Source: Fangia hongkongensis FSC776 = DSM 21703 (GTDB lineage Bacteria > Pseudomonadota > Gammaproteobacteria > Francisellales > Francisellaceae). Taken from it: a stretch of 64,000 nucleotides of DNA. A program made the translations under genes and the position numbers. Position 1 is the first letter of the stretch; every line of letters begins with the position of its first letter. This document shows positions 19,408 to 26,908 of this stretch, one piece after another. The stretch is from NCBI RefSeq assembly GCF_000379445.1, contig NZ_KB902270.1, positions 62,001 through 126,000 of the forward strand. Reading direction: 5' to 3'. The notes under the pieces are model-generated. The model worked only from the letters and a program-made list of their open reading frames with translations. It searched no databases and was not told where the DNA came from.

Positions 19408-19411
19408 TTGT

Positions 19412-19846
19412 TTACCCCCTAGCTTTTTTTGCTTTTACATTATCAATTTTGCTTTTAACCCATTTCGACAATTTCTGTGGATGCTGAGGCATCATCCAAA
19501 AGATAAATACTGTTATAACCACGCCAATAATTAACGATATTAGGATTTCCCAAAAGCTATCTTTTTTTATTGTTATTGTGTTAGCTTGAAAATTATTTTG
19601 ATCATTACCAGCTACTTTGCTTCTTTGAATTTTTTTTGTTGTAACCTTTCCGCCTTGTCCGGTATAATTGTTATCCCCCTGCTGATTATTTAGGTCGGTG
19701 TCGACTGTAAGCGTTTTTTGAGATCCACTGTTATTTGATGAGGACCCCATAGAAGAAATTAAATCAAGCGCAGATCCAAGGAAGGAGCATCCAGATATAA
19801 ATAATATCATTGCAGTAATTAAACTTATTTTTAATTTTGTGTTCAT
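19412..19846 (-). CDS. Probable unimolecular spanin-like lipoprotein
   Basis: A 144-residue protein with a lipobox (ILFISGC, Cys at about residue 20), a Ser/Asn/Gln-rich periplasmic stretch, one C-terminal transmembrane helix (SFWEILISLIIGVVITVFIFW, about 97-117) and a basic cytoplasmic tail. An outer-membrane lipid anchor plus an inner-membrane helix on one chain is the u-spanin design of T1 gp11 and the 'spanin2' families. No endolysin or holin is in the window. Role inferred from topology only. Confidence 0.55.
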   Translation of the reverse strand: MNTKLKISLITAMILFISGCSFLGSALDLISSMGSSSNNSGSQKTLTVDTDLNNQQGDNNYTGQGGKVTTKKIQRSKVAGNDQNNFQANTITIKKDSFWEILISLIIGVVITVFIFWMMPQHPQKLSKWVKSKIDNVKAKKARG

Positions 19847-19875
19847 AATTGCAGTTGCTCCTAATTTTCAACAGA

Positions 19876-20373
19876 TCAAAACGGTATTTCATCATCTTTG
19901 AATTCATTTACTTGTTGTTGAGATGGGCTACCTCCTTTTGCTTTTTCGTATTCGTTTGTAACTGGCTTATCTGATGGTCTTGGTATTTGATTTTGTTCAT
20001 AACTATCGATAGGAGGATGGCCATTGCTTTGCGAATTACCGCCAATCATTTGTATACTGTTTGCGAGAATTTCTGTTGTGTATTTATCCTGACCATTTTT
20101 ATCTTGCCATTTGTTGGTGCGAATACGACCTTCAACATATATTTGGCTTCCTTTTTTGCAGTATTGCTGGACAACTTCTGCTTGCTTGCCAAATACAACA
20201 ACCTTGTGCCATTCTGTAACATCAATATATTGCCCTGATGTGTTGTCTTTGTATCCGTCATTTGTTGCAATGCTAACATTAGCAATTGGTGAGCCATTTT
20301 GTGTATATCTTATTTCTGGGTCTTGACCTAATCTACCCAAGATTATGACTTTGTTTACTGTACCTTTTCCCAC
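19876..20373 (-). CDS. ssb: Single-stranded DNA-binding protein
   Basis: A 165-residue SSB. The OB-fold runs VNKVIILGRLGQDPEIRYTQNGSPIAN... to YTTEILANSIQMIGG, then a Gln/Pro/Ser linker and the acidic tip DDEIPF that binds partner proteins. The start is a GTG. It belongs to the phage replication block and likely works with the DnaC-type loader and recombination module. Confidence 0.93.
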   Translation of the reverse strand: MGKGTVNKVIILGRLGQDPEIRYTQNGSPIANVSIATNDGYKDNTSGQYIDVTEWHKVVVFGKQAEVVQQYCKKGSQIYVEGRIRTNKWQDKNGQDKYTTEILANSIQMIGGNSQSNGHPPIDSYEQNQIPRPSDKPVTNEYEKAKGGSPSQQQVNEFKDDEIPF

Positions 20374-20377
20374 TTCT

Positions 20378-20530
20378 TCACCCTCGTTTGTTTATTGTCA
20401 TAAAATATTTTTTGATAATTGAATTAGGTATCTTTAGCCAATCAAGTGGTTTTATATCTCCATTTTTATCCATTTTTGCTATGGCTCTTGCTGCTTTCCA
20501 TTGGTCTTTTGGTGATTTAATTTCAAGCAT
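20378..20530 (-). CDS. Small hypothetical protein (50 aa)
   Basis: Reads MLEIKSPKDQWKAARAIAKM and ends MTINKRG with a TGA at 20378-20380. It overlaps the VRR-NUC gene end by 8 bases and ends 4 bases before the SSB start, so it fits the coupled operon. Function unknown. Confidence 0.6.
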   Translation of the reverse strand: MLEIKSPKDQWKAARAIAKMDKNGDIKPLDWLKIPNSIIKKYFMTINKRG

Positions 20531-20885
20531 TTTTCACATACTCATCAATTGTTTTAATTGCTTCATCTGCCCCATAACAAACAGCTGCCTTGTATCCAGA
20601 GTTGTTAAGTTGATATATCCACTCTTTCTGTTCTGGTGATACTCTGCCATTGCTTGATTTCATTTCGATAAATAAGCCGCTTTTATTGTTTGATACTAGG
20701 GGTATTAGGATATCTGGGAACCCTTTTGCCATTCCCTCAGCTTTAAGTTTGGCAACTACTCTCATTGCTGCATCACGATTTAAGAAGCTAAGCGCCTGAG
20801 CGTTAGGAATTGCCACCACTGGTATTTTTTTAGCTTTGCAGTACGATACTACTGTTTTTTGATGATCGTGCTCCGATATTCTCAT
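20523..20885 (-). CDS. VRR-NUC domain nuclease
   Basis: A 120-residue PD-(D/E)XK-type nuclease. It has the VRR-NUC order: HQKTVVSYCKAKK at the start, FPDILIPL with the catalytic Asp, GLFIEMKS with Glu and Lys, and Gln in SPEQKEW, then the C-terminal YKAAVCYGADEAI. In phages such stand-alone nucleases are linked to recombination or Holliday-junction cutting. Confidence 0.87.
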   Translation of the reverse strand: MRISEHDHQKTVVSYCKAKKIPVVAIPNAQALSFLNRDAAMRVVAKLKAEGMAKGFPDILIPLVSNNKSGLFIEMKSSNGRVSPEQKEWIYQLNNSGYKAAVCYGADEAIKTIDEYVKNA

Positions 20886-21040
20886 CTAATCTCAATCCCC
20901 TTTTTACGATCAGAAAAATTAACGACCATGACATCATTCACTGGTTCACACTGGTTAAATCCTTCGTTCACAAAAATATCTAAGTCCCCATGTTTTGTTT
21001 TTTGTTCGGCAAGATATTTCACAAGTTCGCTTATTTTCAT
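20882..21040 (-). CDS. Small hypothetical phage protein (52 aa)
   Basis: Reads MKISELVKYLAEQKTKHGDL then DIFVNEG...VMVVNF. This is the pattern of a common small phage protein family of unknown role (MKISEL...L..G.LD). The stop overlaps the VRR-NUC start as ATGA, and its own start overlaps the upstream gene by 4 bases. Confidence 0.7.
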   Translation of the reverse strand: MKISELVKYLAEQKTKHGDLDIFVNEGFNQCEPVNDVMVVNFSDRKKGIEIR

Positions 21041-21522
21041 AGCTCAACATCACCACTATTAAGCTTTCTACATAGTTCTCTTGCTACTTCTTTTGACATG
21101 AAAACAGCGCCTAAAAATTTTTCAGGATAGTAATAACAATCATATTTATTTTCATTTTGATCGAAGAACACTAACCAGTTATGTTCAACGTCATTTTCTA
21201 CATGCTTGAACTCAAAATCAGGATCAAATTCATCAACATAAGCCAACAATCTATTAAATGTACGCATCTTTTTAGCTGCTTTCGTAGCATTCTCTTTAGT
21301 TCTTCTAGACATTCCAAAATCACAAACTTCTGGGTTATCTTTATACCCGTAAAAAGTTAAACCATCCGACCCGATCTGATAAGCTCCCCCTCTAGGCTCC
21401 CAATTCTTTTTTACTATCTCTAAATTACACATTAAGTTATCGCTATAGTCTAAACCTACCTCTATACGCCCTGTACGTGATAGTTCTTCTATTTGCTCTT
21501 TCGTTAGTTCTAAAGTTTTCAT
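21037..21522 (-). CDS. Hypothetical phage protein
   Basis: A 161-residue acidic protein, start LELTKEQIEELSRTGRIEV, end GAVFMSKEVARELCRKLNSGDVEL. The 'FYGYKDNPEVCDFGMSRRTKENA' centre resembles conserved phage early proteins of unknown function. It is in the coupled early operon. Confidence 0.65.
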   Translation of the reverse strand: MKTLELTKEQIEELSRTGRIEVGLDYSDNLMCNLEIVKKNWEPRGGAYQIGSDGLTFYGYKDNPEVCDFGMSRRTKENATKAAKKMRTFNRLLAYVDEFDPDFEFKHVENDVEHNWLVFFDQNENKYDCYYYPEKFLGAVFMSKEVARELCRKLNSGDVEL

Positions 21523-21606
21523 TTTTCACCTATCTCATTTATTGCGTTTTAAAGCCATCTGTTGATTTTTTATTATTTGGATGTACGTTTGCCTATATTT
21601 TGTTTT

Positions 21607-21807
21607 TTACTCTGAAAATTGGGTGTTTTTGGCATCATCCAGCATGCTGCTGTTTATTTTTGATGAAGACTTTGGTCTCAATTCCCATAGCGGACAATCA
21701 ACGCACTTGCAATTTTCCACTTGTTGCCTCCAAGTTCCTGAGCCACTGTCTAGCGGGTCATAGATACAATCTTTACACTTTTCGTTAACTGCTTTCCTAA
21801 ATGACAT
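21607..21807 (-). CDS. Small cysteine-rich zinc-ribbon-like protein
   Basis: A 66-residue protein with KCKDCIYD and, 25 residues later, CKCVDCPLWELRP. The CxxC...CxxCPLW arrangement is shared with many small phage proteins of the Nin region and suggests one bound zinc. Function unknown. Confidence 0.7.
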   Translation of the reverse strand: MSFRKAVNEKCKDCIYDPLDSGSGTWRQQVENCKCVDCPLWELRPKSSSKINSSMLDDAKNTQFSE

Positions 21808-21809
21808 TT

Positions 21810-22109
21810 CTATAAATTCCCTTTCTTGTTTTTAAACTCACCACGCTTGTACTTAGCAAAAAACTCTAAAAACACAGACCTTTTCATTTTTTTAACGCCT
21901 TCTGTTGGTTCAAGTTCTAGATTCCCAGCATCTATATGGTCATGAACCCATTTCGGCACTCTTCCAGCTATTTGCGCTGCTTGTGATATTGTGATTAAAA
22001 CATCATCATTTTCAGCGATCACTTTGACATAGGTTAGAAGGCTATCGAGCTTGTCATTCAATCTCTCATAATCTTCATAAGTTGGGATATCTAATATCTG
22101 CTGTCTCAT
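21810..22109 (-). CDS. Helix-turn-helix protein
   Basis: A 99-residue protein. Residues 38-70 (LITISQAAQIAGRVPKWVHDHI) look like the helix-turn-helix of excisionase/MerR-type small DNA-binding proteins, and the end is basic. It begins 2 bases after the loader gene. An early regulator or recombination accessory protein is possible. Confidence 0.6.
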   Translation of the reverse strand: MRQQILDIPTYEDYERLNDKLDSLLTYVKVIAENDDVLITISQAAQIAGRVPKWVHDHIDAGNLELEPTEGVKKMKRSVFLEFFAKYKRGEFKNKKGNL

Positions 22110-22111
22110 TG

Positions 22112-22837
22112 CTAAGCACCTTTGGCAATTATTTTTCTGTAGTCTTCGTTATTAAATCTTAAGCCACCACCCGACTCAAAGATGCGTGAAACAACTCTGT
22201 CACCAAGTGTTGACACAATTTCTTGCCAGTTCATATTGCTTGCGAGAATTGTTGGCATTTTTTCCCTGTAACGAAAATCTATAATTTCATTTAAGAGTGA
22301 AAACTCATATTCTGTGAAGCCCTTTAGCCCAATTTCATCGATAATCAACAAGTCGGGTTTTGTAAGCTGGCTAATTGCCCCAGTTAAGCTTTGACGTAGG
22401 TTTTGAGCATCACGCATCGCAAAAGTCAACATCATGAAAGTTGTATATTTAACATGGGCATAGTGTTTCATCATGATTTGATTGGCGATAGCACAGGCAA
22501 GATGCGTTTTGCCCGTTCCTACACTGCCGAACATCAAAAGGTCTTTACCATCTTCCATTGTCTGCTGCCAATTATCAGCAAATTTTTTACAAATATTGTA
22601 CTGCTGCTTTGCCTGTTGCTGTTTGAAGTTGTTAAAACTTGCTTCCAGATGGCGTTTATGCATTCCGCTCTCTTTGATTCGCTTATCAAGTTTTGCTTGA
22701 TGTTCTGCCAATGCATCGCTTTCTCCTGTACATTCAGGACAATCGAATCTAAACTCTTTTTTGTGTTTGTCACAAATGTTCATCGCCTTTTCTTTTGCTG
22801 CTGCAAGTTTGTTTTGAATATCATTTAGTGCTTTCAT
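22112..22837 (-). CDS. DnaC-like replicative helicase loader
   Basis: A 241-residue AAA+ ATPase of the DnaC/IstB type: an N-terminal zinc-like motif (CDKHKKEFRFDCPEC), Walker A GSVGTGKTH (about residue 104), Walker B LLIIDEIG, sensor LASNMNW and a C-terminal 'RVVSRIFESGGGLRF' arginine-finger region. It immediately follows the replication initiator, as in lambda O-P-like modules where the second protein recruits host DnaB. Confidence 0.9.
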   Translation of the reverse strand: MKALNDIQNKLAAAKEKAMNICDKHKKEFRFDCPECTGESDALAEHQAKLDKRIKESGMHKRHLEASFNNFKQQQAKQQYNICKKFADNWQQTMEDGKDLLMFGSVGTGKTHLACAIANQIMMKHYAHVKYTTFMMLTFAMRDAQNLRQSLTGAISQLTKPDLLIIDEIGLKGFTEYEFSLLNEIIDFRYREKMPTILASNMNWQEIVSTLGDRVVSRIFESGGGLRFNNEDYRKIIAKGA

Positions 22838-23763
22838 TATTCACCTCCCATTCTTTCCGCAGCATCAATGTAATAAACTCCTTCCGGTATGTCATATCGA
22901 CCATTGTCGTTATTCAGCCCAGTTCTTGGGCAACCATTTGACTTACTACCCTGAGCTGCTGCTATCTGCTCTATCGTCACGTTGGCGTTGGCGTAGCCGT
23001 CCATTTTCGGGCTAAATAAAGTCTCTGGACGCAAATAAGGACGCATTTTGAAATCATGCCACCAAAGCGCTACTTGATTATCAACTGCGCGCTTAAACGA
23101 ATCTAGATCATGTCCATCTGCAAAACGTGCGCGTATTAGCTCACGTGTTTTTTTACTGGTTGATTTATAATTACTACCAGTTTTCTGATTGAGATAGTTA
23201 ACAATCTCAGCATAGGGGTAGCTTTTTGATTTCACATCGTCGGGGCTGCCCGACAAAGAACCTTTAGGTTCTAATATATCTTTATCTAATTCTATATCTC
23301 TTTCTAGGGAGCTAACATTAGTTTTACTGTTAGTTTTACTGTTAGTTTTACTGTTAGTTTTACTGTTAGTTTTTGCGATTTCTTTTTGTTTGCTGCGGTA
23401 CTTTCTCATGTAGTTTTTTTGATATTCATTATTTTTTTCTATCTGATCTAGATTCTGATGCTTTGACCAATTAGGTATAGTCACAACATTGTTTACAATC
23501 TCAATCATTCCAAAATTTTCAAATGTTGTTAAAGCCAGTCTAATTGTGTTTATATTGCGCCTGAATATCGTTGCAAACATCTCTTCCGTGTAATGTATTC
23601 TCTCATTGAGAGTAAAAACACCTTTGTTATTGTTTTTGCCAGCTAAACATAGTAACTTGAACCATATGACAATTATTGAATCTGATTCTGGCAATGACTC
23701 AATTAAGTTTATTTTTTCATCATCAAAAATGTCAGTGCATATTTTAATCCACCTAACATTCAT
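22837..23763 (-). CDS. Phage replication initiator (replisome organiser)
   Basis: About 308 residues: an N-terminal replisome-organiser winged helix (NVRWIKICTDIFDDEKINLIES...), a linker with tandem TNSK repeats, and a C-terminal domain with the conserved phage pattern VNYLNQKTGSNYKSTSKKTRELI...MRPYLRPETLF. The start at 23763 overlaps the cro-like stop by 11 bases; an in-frame ATG 42 bases earlier is less likely. The repeated DNA inside the linker is a candidate origin. Confidence 0.82.
   Translation of the reverse strand: MNVRWIKICTDIFDDEKINLIESLPESDSIIVIWFKLLCLAGKNNNKGVFTLNERIHYTEEMFATIFRRNINTIRLALTTFENFGMIEIVNNVVTIPNWSKHQNLDQIEKNNEYQKNYMRKYRSKQKEIAKTNSKTNSKTNSKTNSKTNVSSLERDIELDKDILEPKGSLSGSPDDVKSKSYPYAEIVNYLNQKTGSNYKSTSKKTRELIRARFADGHDLDSFKRAVDNQVALWWHDFKMRPYLRPETLFSPKMDGYANANVTIEQIAAAQGSKSNGCPRTGLNNDNGRYDIPEGVYYIDAAERMGGE
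23318..23377. repeat. Four 12-bp direct repeats inside initiator gene (candidate ori iterons)
   Basis: TTAGTTTTACTG occurs four times back-to-back (23318-23365), with a fifth, degenerate copy after. They encode the TNSK repeats of the initiator. Lambda-type phages place initiator-binding iterons within the initiator gene, so this is a good origin candidate; a plain low-complexity linker is the alternative. Confidence 0.6.
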
Positions 23764-23959
23764 GGTGATATACTCTACTATTTCTTTGGTACATTTCTGG
23801 ATCAAATTTAAAATATCCGGGGAAATTCATCGATAATTGTCTGGCTCTTTTCTCTGGAATAATATCGCCCCAGTTTGTTATAGCTACAGGACTTATCCCA
23901 AAGTATTCAGCTGCTTTTATCCCCTTGCCAAAAAAGTCTAAAACATCCTTCTTCTTCAT
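23753..23959 (-). CDS. Cro-like repressor
   Basis: A 68-residue helix-turn-helix protein (KKDVLDFFGKGIKAAEYFGISPVAITNWGDIIPEKRARQL), the pattern of Cro/YdaS-type proteins. It is the first gene leftward from the divergent promoter region shared with the CI-type gene, so it should act as Cro in the lysis-lysogeny switch. Confidence 0.85.
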   Translation of the reverse strand: MKKKDVLDFFGKGIKAAEYFGISPVAITNWGDIIPEKRARQLSMNFPGYFKFDPEMYQRNSRVYHHEC

Positions 23960-23981
23960 TTAATTTTAGTTATCTATTTTC

Positions 23982-24019
23982 GTTAATTTTATTTAACATT
24001 GGTTAATTTGCAAAGTCAA
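23982..24019 (-). promoter_or_regulatory. Leftward early promoter (PR-like) with GTTAA/TTAAC operators
   Basis: On the minus strand TTGACT (24014-24019), a 17-base spacer and TTAAAT (23991-23996) form a good promoter for the cro-like operon. Within and around it are the inverted half-sites GTTAA-N6-TTAAC (23982-23997) and TTAAC-N4-GTTAA (23993-24006), likely CI/Cro operators. Related sequence recurs at the 24779 promoter. Confidence 0.6.
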
Positions 24020-24099
24020 CAGAAAAATATAAATAGTTCCATAATCTATTAACTTAACTTAAACTACAGTAGTAAACAAATAACCTAATAAGGCATGAT

Positions 24100-24714
24100 A
24101 TGTTTGATTCAAATAAATTTAAATTGCTAAGAAAGCAAAAAAAATTGACTTTAAAAGAAATCGCTGAATACGCTGGGGTATCAACTGTAGCCGTTCATAA
24201 ATGGGAAAAAAAAGAGACAACACCCAACAGTGAAAATATTATGAGGATATGTGAGATGCTTGATGTTGACCCTTATGAATTCATAGAAAAAAAGAAGACA
24301 ACAAAAAAAATAAGCAACATGCTTGAAATTGGAATTAAAAAAGTGCCTATAATATATTTAACCAATGTTAAGGAATTTTTACGGATGGATAAGATAAATT
24401 CTTACGATAAGTATATAATATGCCCAGCTGATCACAGTGATAAAACATTTGCATTTTCGGTTGATTCTGACTCTATGGAGTCCTCTATGGGTAAGACATA
24501 CCCAAAAGGAGTTCAAGTATATTGCGATACACAAAAAAAAGCTAATCTTGGAGATAATGTTGTAGCTGAGATGGAAGATGGCGAGATCATATTTGCAAAC
24601 TTTGCTAACCATAGAGGTAAAAACATACTTAAGCCATTAAATACAAGATATCCAATTATAGAAGGTAATTTTAAAATACTAGGCAAAGTTATTGGGTCTT
24701 ATCATCCAGAATAG
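24100..24714 (+). CDS. CI-like phage repressor, S24 (LexA-type) family, lysine apparently lost
   Basis: 204 residues: an N-terminal HTH (LTLKEIAEYAGVSTVAVHKWEK) and a C-terminal S24 fold. The serine motif is VDSDSMESS, but the strand that normally carries the catalytic Lys (VKRL-like) reads GEIIFANFANHRGKN, with Ala/Phe at the expected position. Self-cleavage may therefore not occur. The antirepressor-type genes further right (Rha, AntA/AntB) would fit induction by protein binding. It is divergent from the cro-like gene. Confidence 0.85.
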   Translation: MFDSNKFKLLRKQKKLTLKEIAEYAGVSTVAVHKWEKKETTPNSENIMRICEMLDVDPYEFIEKKKTTKKISNMLEIGIKKVPIIYLTNVKEFLRMDKINSYDKYIICPADHSDKTFAFSVDSDSMESSMGKTYPKGVQVYCDTQKKANLGDNVVAEMEDGEIIFANFANHRGKNILKPLNTRYPIIEGNFKILGKVIGSYHPE

Positions 24715-24778
24715 TGCCAATATTAATCATGACTTAGCTTAATTTATATTTTTTTTTAAAACTACGATTAAATTTTTA

Positions 24779-24807
24779 TTGACATTAATGTTAACATGAA
24801 TTAATTT
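24779..24807 (+). promoter_or_regulatory. Promoter with palindromic operator-like core
   Basis: TTGACA (24779-24784), 17 bases, TAATTT (24802-24807). The spacer includes the perfect palindrome ATGTTAACAT and resembles the GTTAA/TTAAC sites at the cro promoter, so the phage repressor may control this unit too. Confidence 0.5.
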
Positions 24808-24818
24808 TTAAGGAACAA

Positions 24819-24890
24819 ATGATAACCAAAAATGAAATGACATCGGTCATCATAAACATGCAAAAATCTAAACTCCCATCGATACATTGA
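24819..24890 (+). CDS. Possible 23-aa leader peptide
   Basis: ATG ATA ACC AAA ... ends TGA, reading MITKNEMTSVIINMQ..., with an AAGGA ribosome site six bases upstream and the promoter at 24779. It starts with the same four residues (MITK) as the 24961 gene. It may be a leader or an old duplication; too short to be sure. Confidence 0.3.
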   Translation: MITKNEMTSVIINMQKSKLPSIH

Positions 24891-24960
24891 AATGCTAAAA
24901 CCAACCTTTAAGTCAAGTATTAGTTTAGTAATTTGTTAATTTAATAATGCGGTAGATGAG

Positions 24961-25275
24961 ATGATAACAAAAGAATCACTGGAACACATTGATAACTTTA
25001 ATGCTGGTATTGTTGATCAGAAAGTTAGAATAGATACACAACCTAAAAAACGACCTGAAATACCAAGGTCGGATGTATTTTACCAGTCAATATGCAGAGA
25101 GACATATGGATATTACATAAAAACATTTCCGCCCATCCCTTACCAAGAAGCTTCAAATTATGGAGTCATGAAAAAAAGGTTTCTACTGCCTGATAAATTA
25201 TTATATTCGAACAGTAAATTTTTAGAATGCGAAAAGATGCTTAAAGAAATAATTAACAAAGTATATTTTGAATAA
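24961..25275 (+). CDS. Hypothetical protein
   Basis: A 104-residue protein with no recognised domain: charged N-terminus, then ETYGYYIKTFPPIPYQEAS and a basic helical end. The ribosome site is weak (GATGAG). First gene of appreciable length after the repressor; may be an accessory lysogeny gene. Confidence 0.5.
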   Translation: MITKESLEHIDNFNAGIVDQKVRIDTQPKKRPEIPRSDVFYQSICRETYGYYIKTFPPIPYQEASNYGVMKKRFLLPDKLLYSNSKFLECEKMLKEIINKVYFE

Positions 25276-25304
25276 TCTGAAATTTTGAATAAGGTAAATT
25301 TAAA

Positions 25305-25580
25305 ATGACAACAAATGAAATTGATATGCATTACCTTCTAAGTAATGTCAATGAATCTGATTTGCGAAACATGACTATAAACCTAGCTGTATATTTTTCA
25401 ATTAAGGATAATAAATATGAAGACGTCAAAAACACAAATCAATATTATTTTAAGATATCTTTTCAAGAAGAATTATTGAAGAAGCTATGCAAACTTCCAT
25501 GCAATTGTCTTCAATGTTATCACCAGACCAATAATCAAAAGCATTATCAAGATAGTCTTGATGCGTATAACAACCTATAG
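25305..25580 (+). CDS. Doubtful hypothetical protein
   Basis: A 91-residue frame starting MTTNEIDMHYLLSNVNESDL. The first 45 codons look plausible and a weak AAGG site precedes the ATG, but the last 130 bases overlap the opposite-strand DUF2441-like gene, which has the stronger protein signal. It may be a truncated gene. Confidence 0.3.
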   Translation: MTTNEIDMHYLLSNVNESDLRNMTINLAVYFSIKDNKYEDVKNTNQYYFKISFQEELLKKLCKLPCNCLQCYHQTNNQKHYQDSLDAYNNL

Positions 25581-25950
25581 CGTTTTTATTGCAAAATTTT
25601 GATGATCTATGAGGGCTAACAGATTTGAAATTTCCATGATGTATTTTGAATTCTTGCGATTTTGGTTTGATATTATATATGAAATGACCAATCCTATTAT
25701 ACTGCTTCATAAAATGATGAATATCATCAAGGCTTTTACAGACAAAAAGACTGTCATACCTTGAAGGTTTATCTGGGAAATTTCTTTGTCTAACTAGTTC
25801 TAAAATTGTTTCATAGTACATGAAGTAAACATTGTCATTCATGACGAATGAGTTGATATATTTTGCTTTATGTCCGCCTGGCTCTATTATTGCGCCAGTT
25901 TCTATATTTATATTGGTTGTCCAGTAAAGCTGATGGCCGCCAGTTGACAC
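25450..25950 (-). CDS. DUF2441-like protein
   Basis: A 166-residue protein. The pattern 'HQLYWTTNINIETGAIIEPGGH ... YETILELVRQRNFPDKPSRYDSLFVCKSLDDIHHFMKQY' is that of the DUF2441 family, whose members are found on mobile elements and have no established role. It is on the minus strand, against its neighbours. Confidence 0.65.
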   Translation of the reverse strand: MSTGGHQLYWTTNINIETGAIIEPGGHKAKYINSFVMNDNVYFMYYETILELVRQRNFPDKPSRYDSLFVCKSLDDIHHFMKQYNRIGHFIYNIKPKSQEFKIHHGNFKSVSPHRSSKFCNKNAIGCYTHQDYLDNAFDYWSGDNIEDNCMEVCIASSIILLEKIS

Positions 25951-25969
25951 AAATCACTCCTTAGTTACA

Positions 25970-25986
25970 TTTTGTTGGCAACAAAA
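25970..25986. repeat. Hairpin TTTTGTT-GGC-AACAAAA
   Basis: A perfect 7-bp stem with a 3-base loop just upstream of the DUF2441-like gene. Two similar but weaker TTTGTTGGC units follow at about 26025 and 26091. Could be regulatory sites in the 25951-26183 spacer; no other feature is seen there except an AACCTA-AGT-TAGGTT hairpin near 26140. Confidence 0.4.
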
Positions 25987-26183
25987 ATACTATCAGGCTT
26001 CCCATCGTCATACAATCCTTAGCAGTTTGTTGGCACAAATGCACCGTGTGACGTTGGGATTCAATCATTAAACATCGTAACCTTTACGCTTTTGTTGGAT
26101 GCAAGATATCGATACCATGCTGAATGTGCATACTGAACAACCTAAGTTAGGTTACATTCGGGTGATGAGATGGGAAAGTAAGA

Positions 26184-26318
26184 ATGATAGAACAAAAAGT
26201 CTATGAGATGTATACAAATGGCCTATCGCTATCTGATATAGCAATAACCATGGACATACCAATTAGTGAAATATTTGAAAAAGTACGAAACAGGGATGAA
26301 GAAGAAAATGTATTCTAA
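26184..26318 (+). CDS. Mini helix-turn-helix protein A (44 aa)
   Basis: Reads MIEQKVYEMYTNGLSLSDIA then ITMDIPISEIFEKVRNR. It is a bare HTH of the type found in resolvase-like regulators. It is a paralogue of the protein at 33148-33288, sharing the order Y-MY--G--LS-IA---IPIS-IFE. It overlaps the start of the following lipoprotein gene. Confidence 0.6.
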   Translation: MIEQKVYEMYTNGLSLSDIAITMDIPISEIFEKVRNRDEEENVF

Positions 26319-26892
26319 CCATCAATATCACACTGTATTCATCAAAACAACCATACTGATGTTAATTTTATTTTTTCTAACGGCTTGCAACTTATACGCT
26401 TATGAAAACGAATCATCAGAAGTAATTACCAACAAATCAAGGTGGGCAATACGCCACTTTGATATTAGCTATCAAAGATACCATGAGGCAGAAACGGCAA
26501 GCAAGATAACGGACAATATGGAAGATAAAACCATGACGAAAGATGTTTATAAAAGTATTGCCGAAAATAACATACCATCAACTGCTGCTCCAATATATGC
26601 CTCTTCAATGGTGTGTTCATTAGATGGAATAACTCAAATTGGCAAAGGGATTATTAATTATGCAGCACCGTTAAAAAGGGATATCTATATGTCTGATCAA
26701 ACATACACAACTATAAGCAAGTATTGTCAAATGTGGGGAGAAGTTCTATATGACACATATTCCCACCCTACTAACTATCAACATAACTATCAGTACCTCC
26801 ATGACGTTGCTCAGCTTGGATCATTAAAACAGAAGTTATTTGATCTAATATACCTTGGAAATATTATTGACGAGCAGTACTCAAAAAGCTAA
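26296..26892 (+). CDS. Putative lipoprotein, unknown function
   Basis: About 198 residues. After a basic N-terminus comes a hydrophobic segment ending in a lipobox (FFLTAC) near residue 31, so it should be a lipid-anchored envelope protein. The mature part is mainly helical with two or three Cys. The start is uncertain: several ATGs lie close together (26266, 26296, 26308). It begins a plus-strand series of envelope-type genes that may alter the lysogen surface. Confidence 0.6.
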   Translation: MKKKMYSNHQYHTVFIKTTILMLILFFLTACNLYAYENESSEVITNKSRWAIRHFDISYQRYHEAETASKITDNMEDKTMTKDVYKSIAENNIPSTAAPIYASSMVCSLDGITQIGKGIINYAAPLKRDIYMSDQTYTTISKYCQMWGEVLYDTYSHPTNYQHNYQYLHDVAQLGSLKQKLFDLIYLGNIIDEQYSKS

Positions 26893-26908
26893 TCACATTA
26901 GTTGGTGA

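Noticed and set aside
22403-22828. Plus-strand frame of 141 codons over the loader gene
   Set aside because: The minus strand has Walker A and B motifs of a DnaC-type ATPase; the other frame is Cys/Phe-rich noise.
23318-23377. Short CRISPR array
   Set aside because: The 12-bp units are directly adjacent without spacers and are in frame with the initiator protein.
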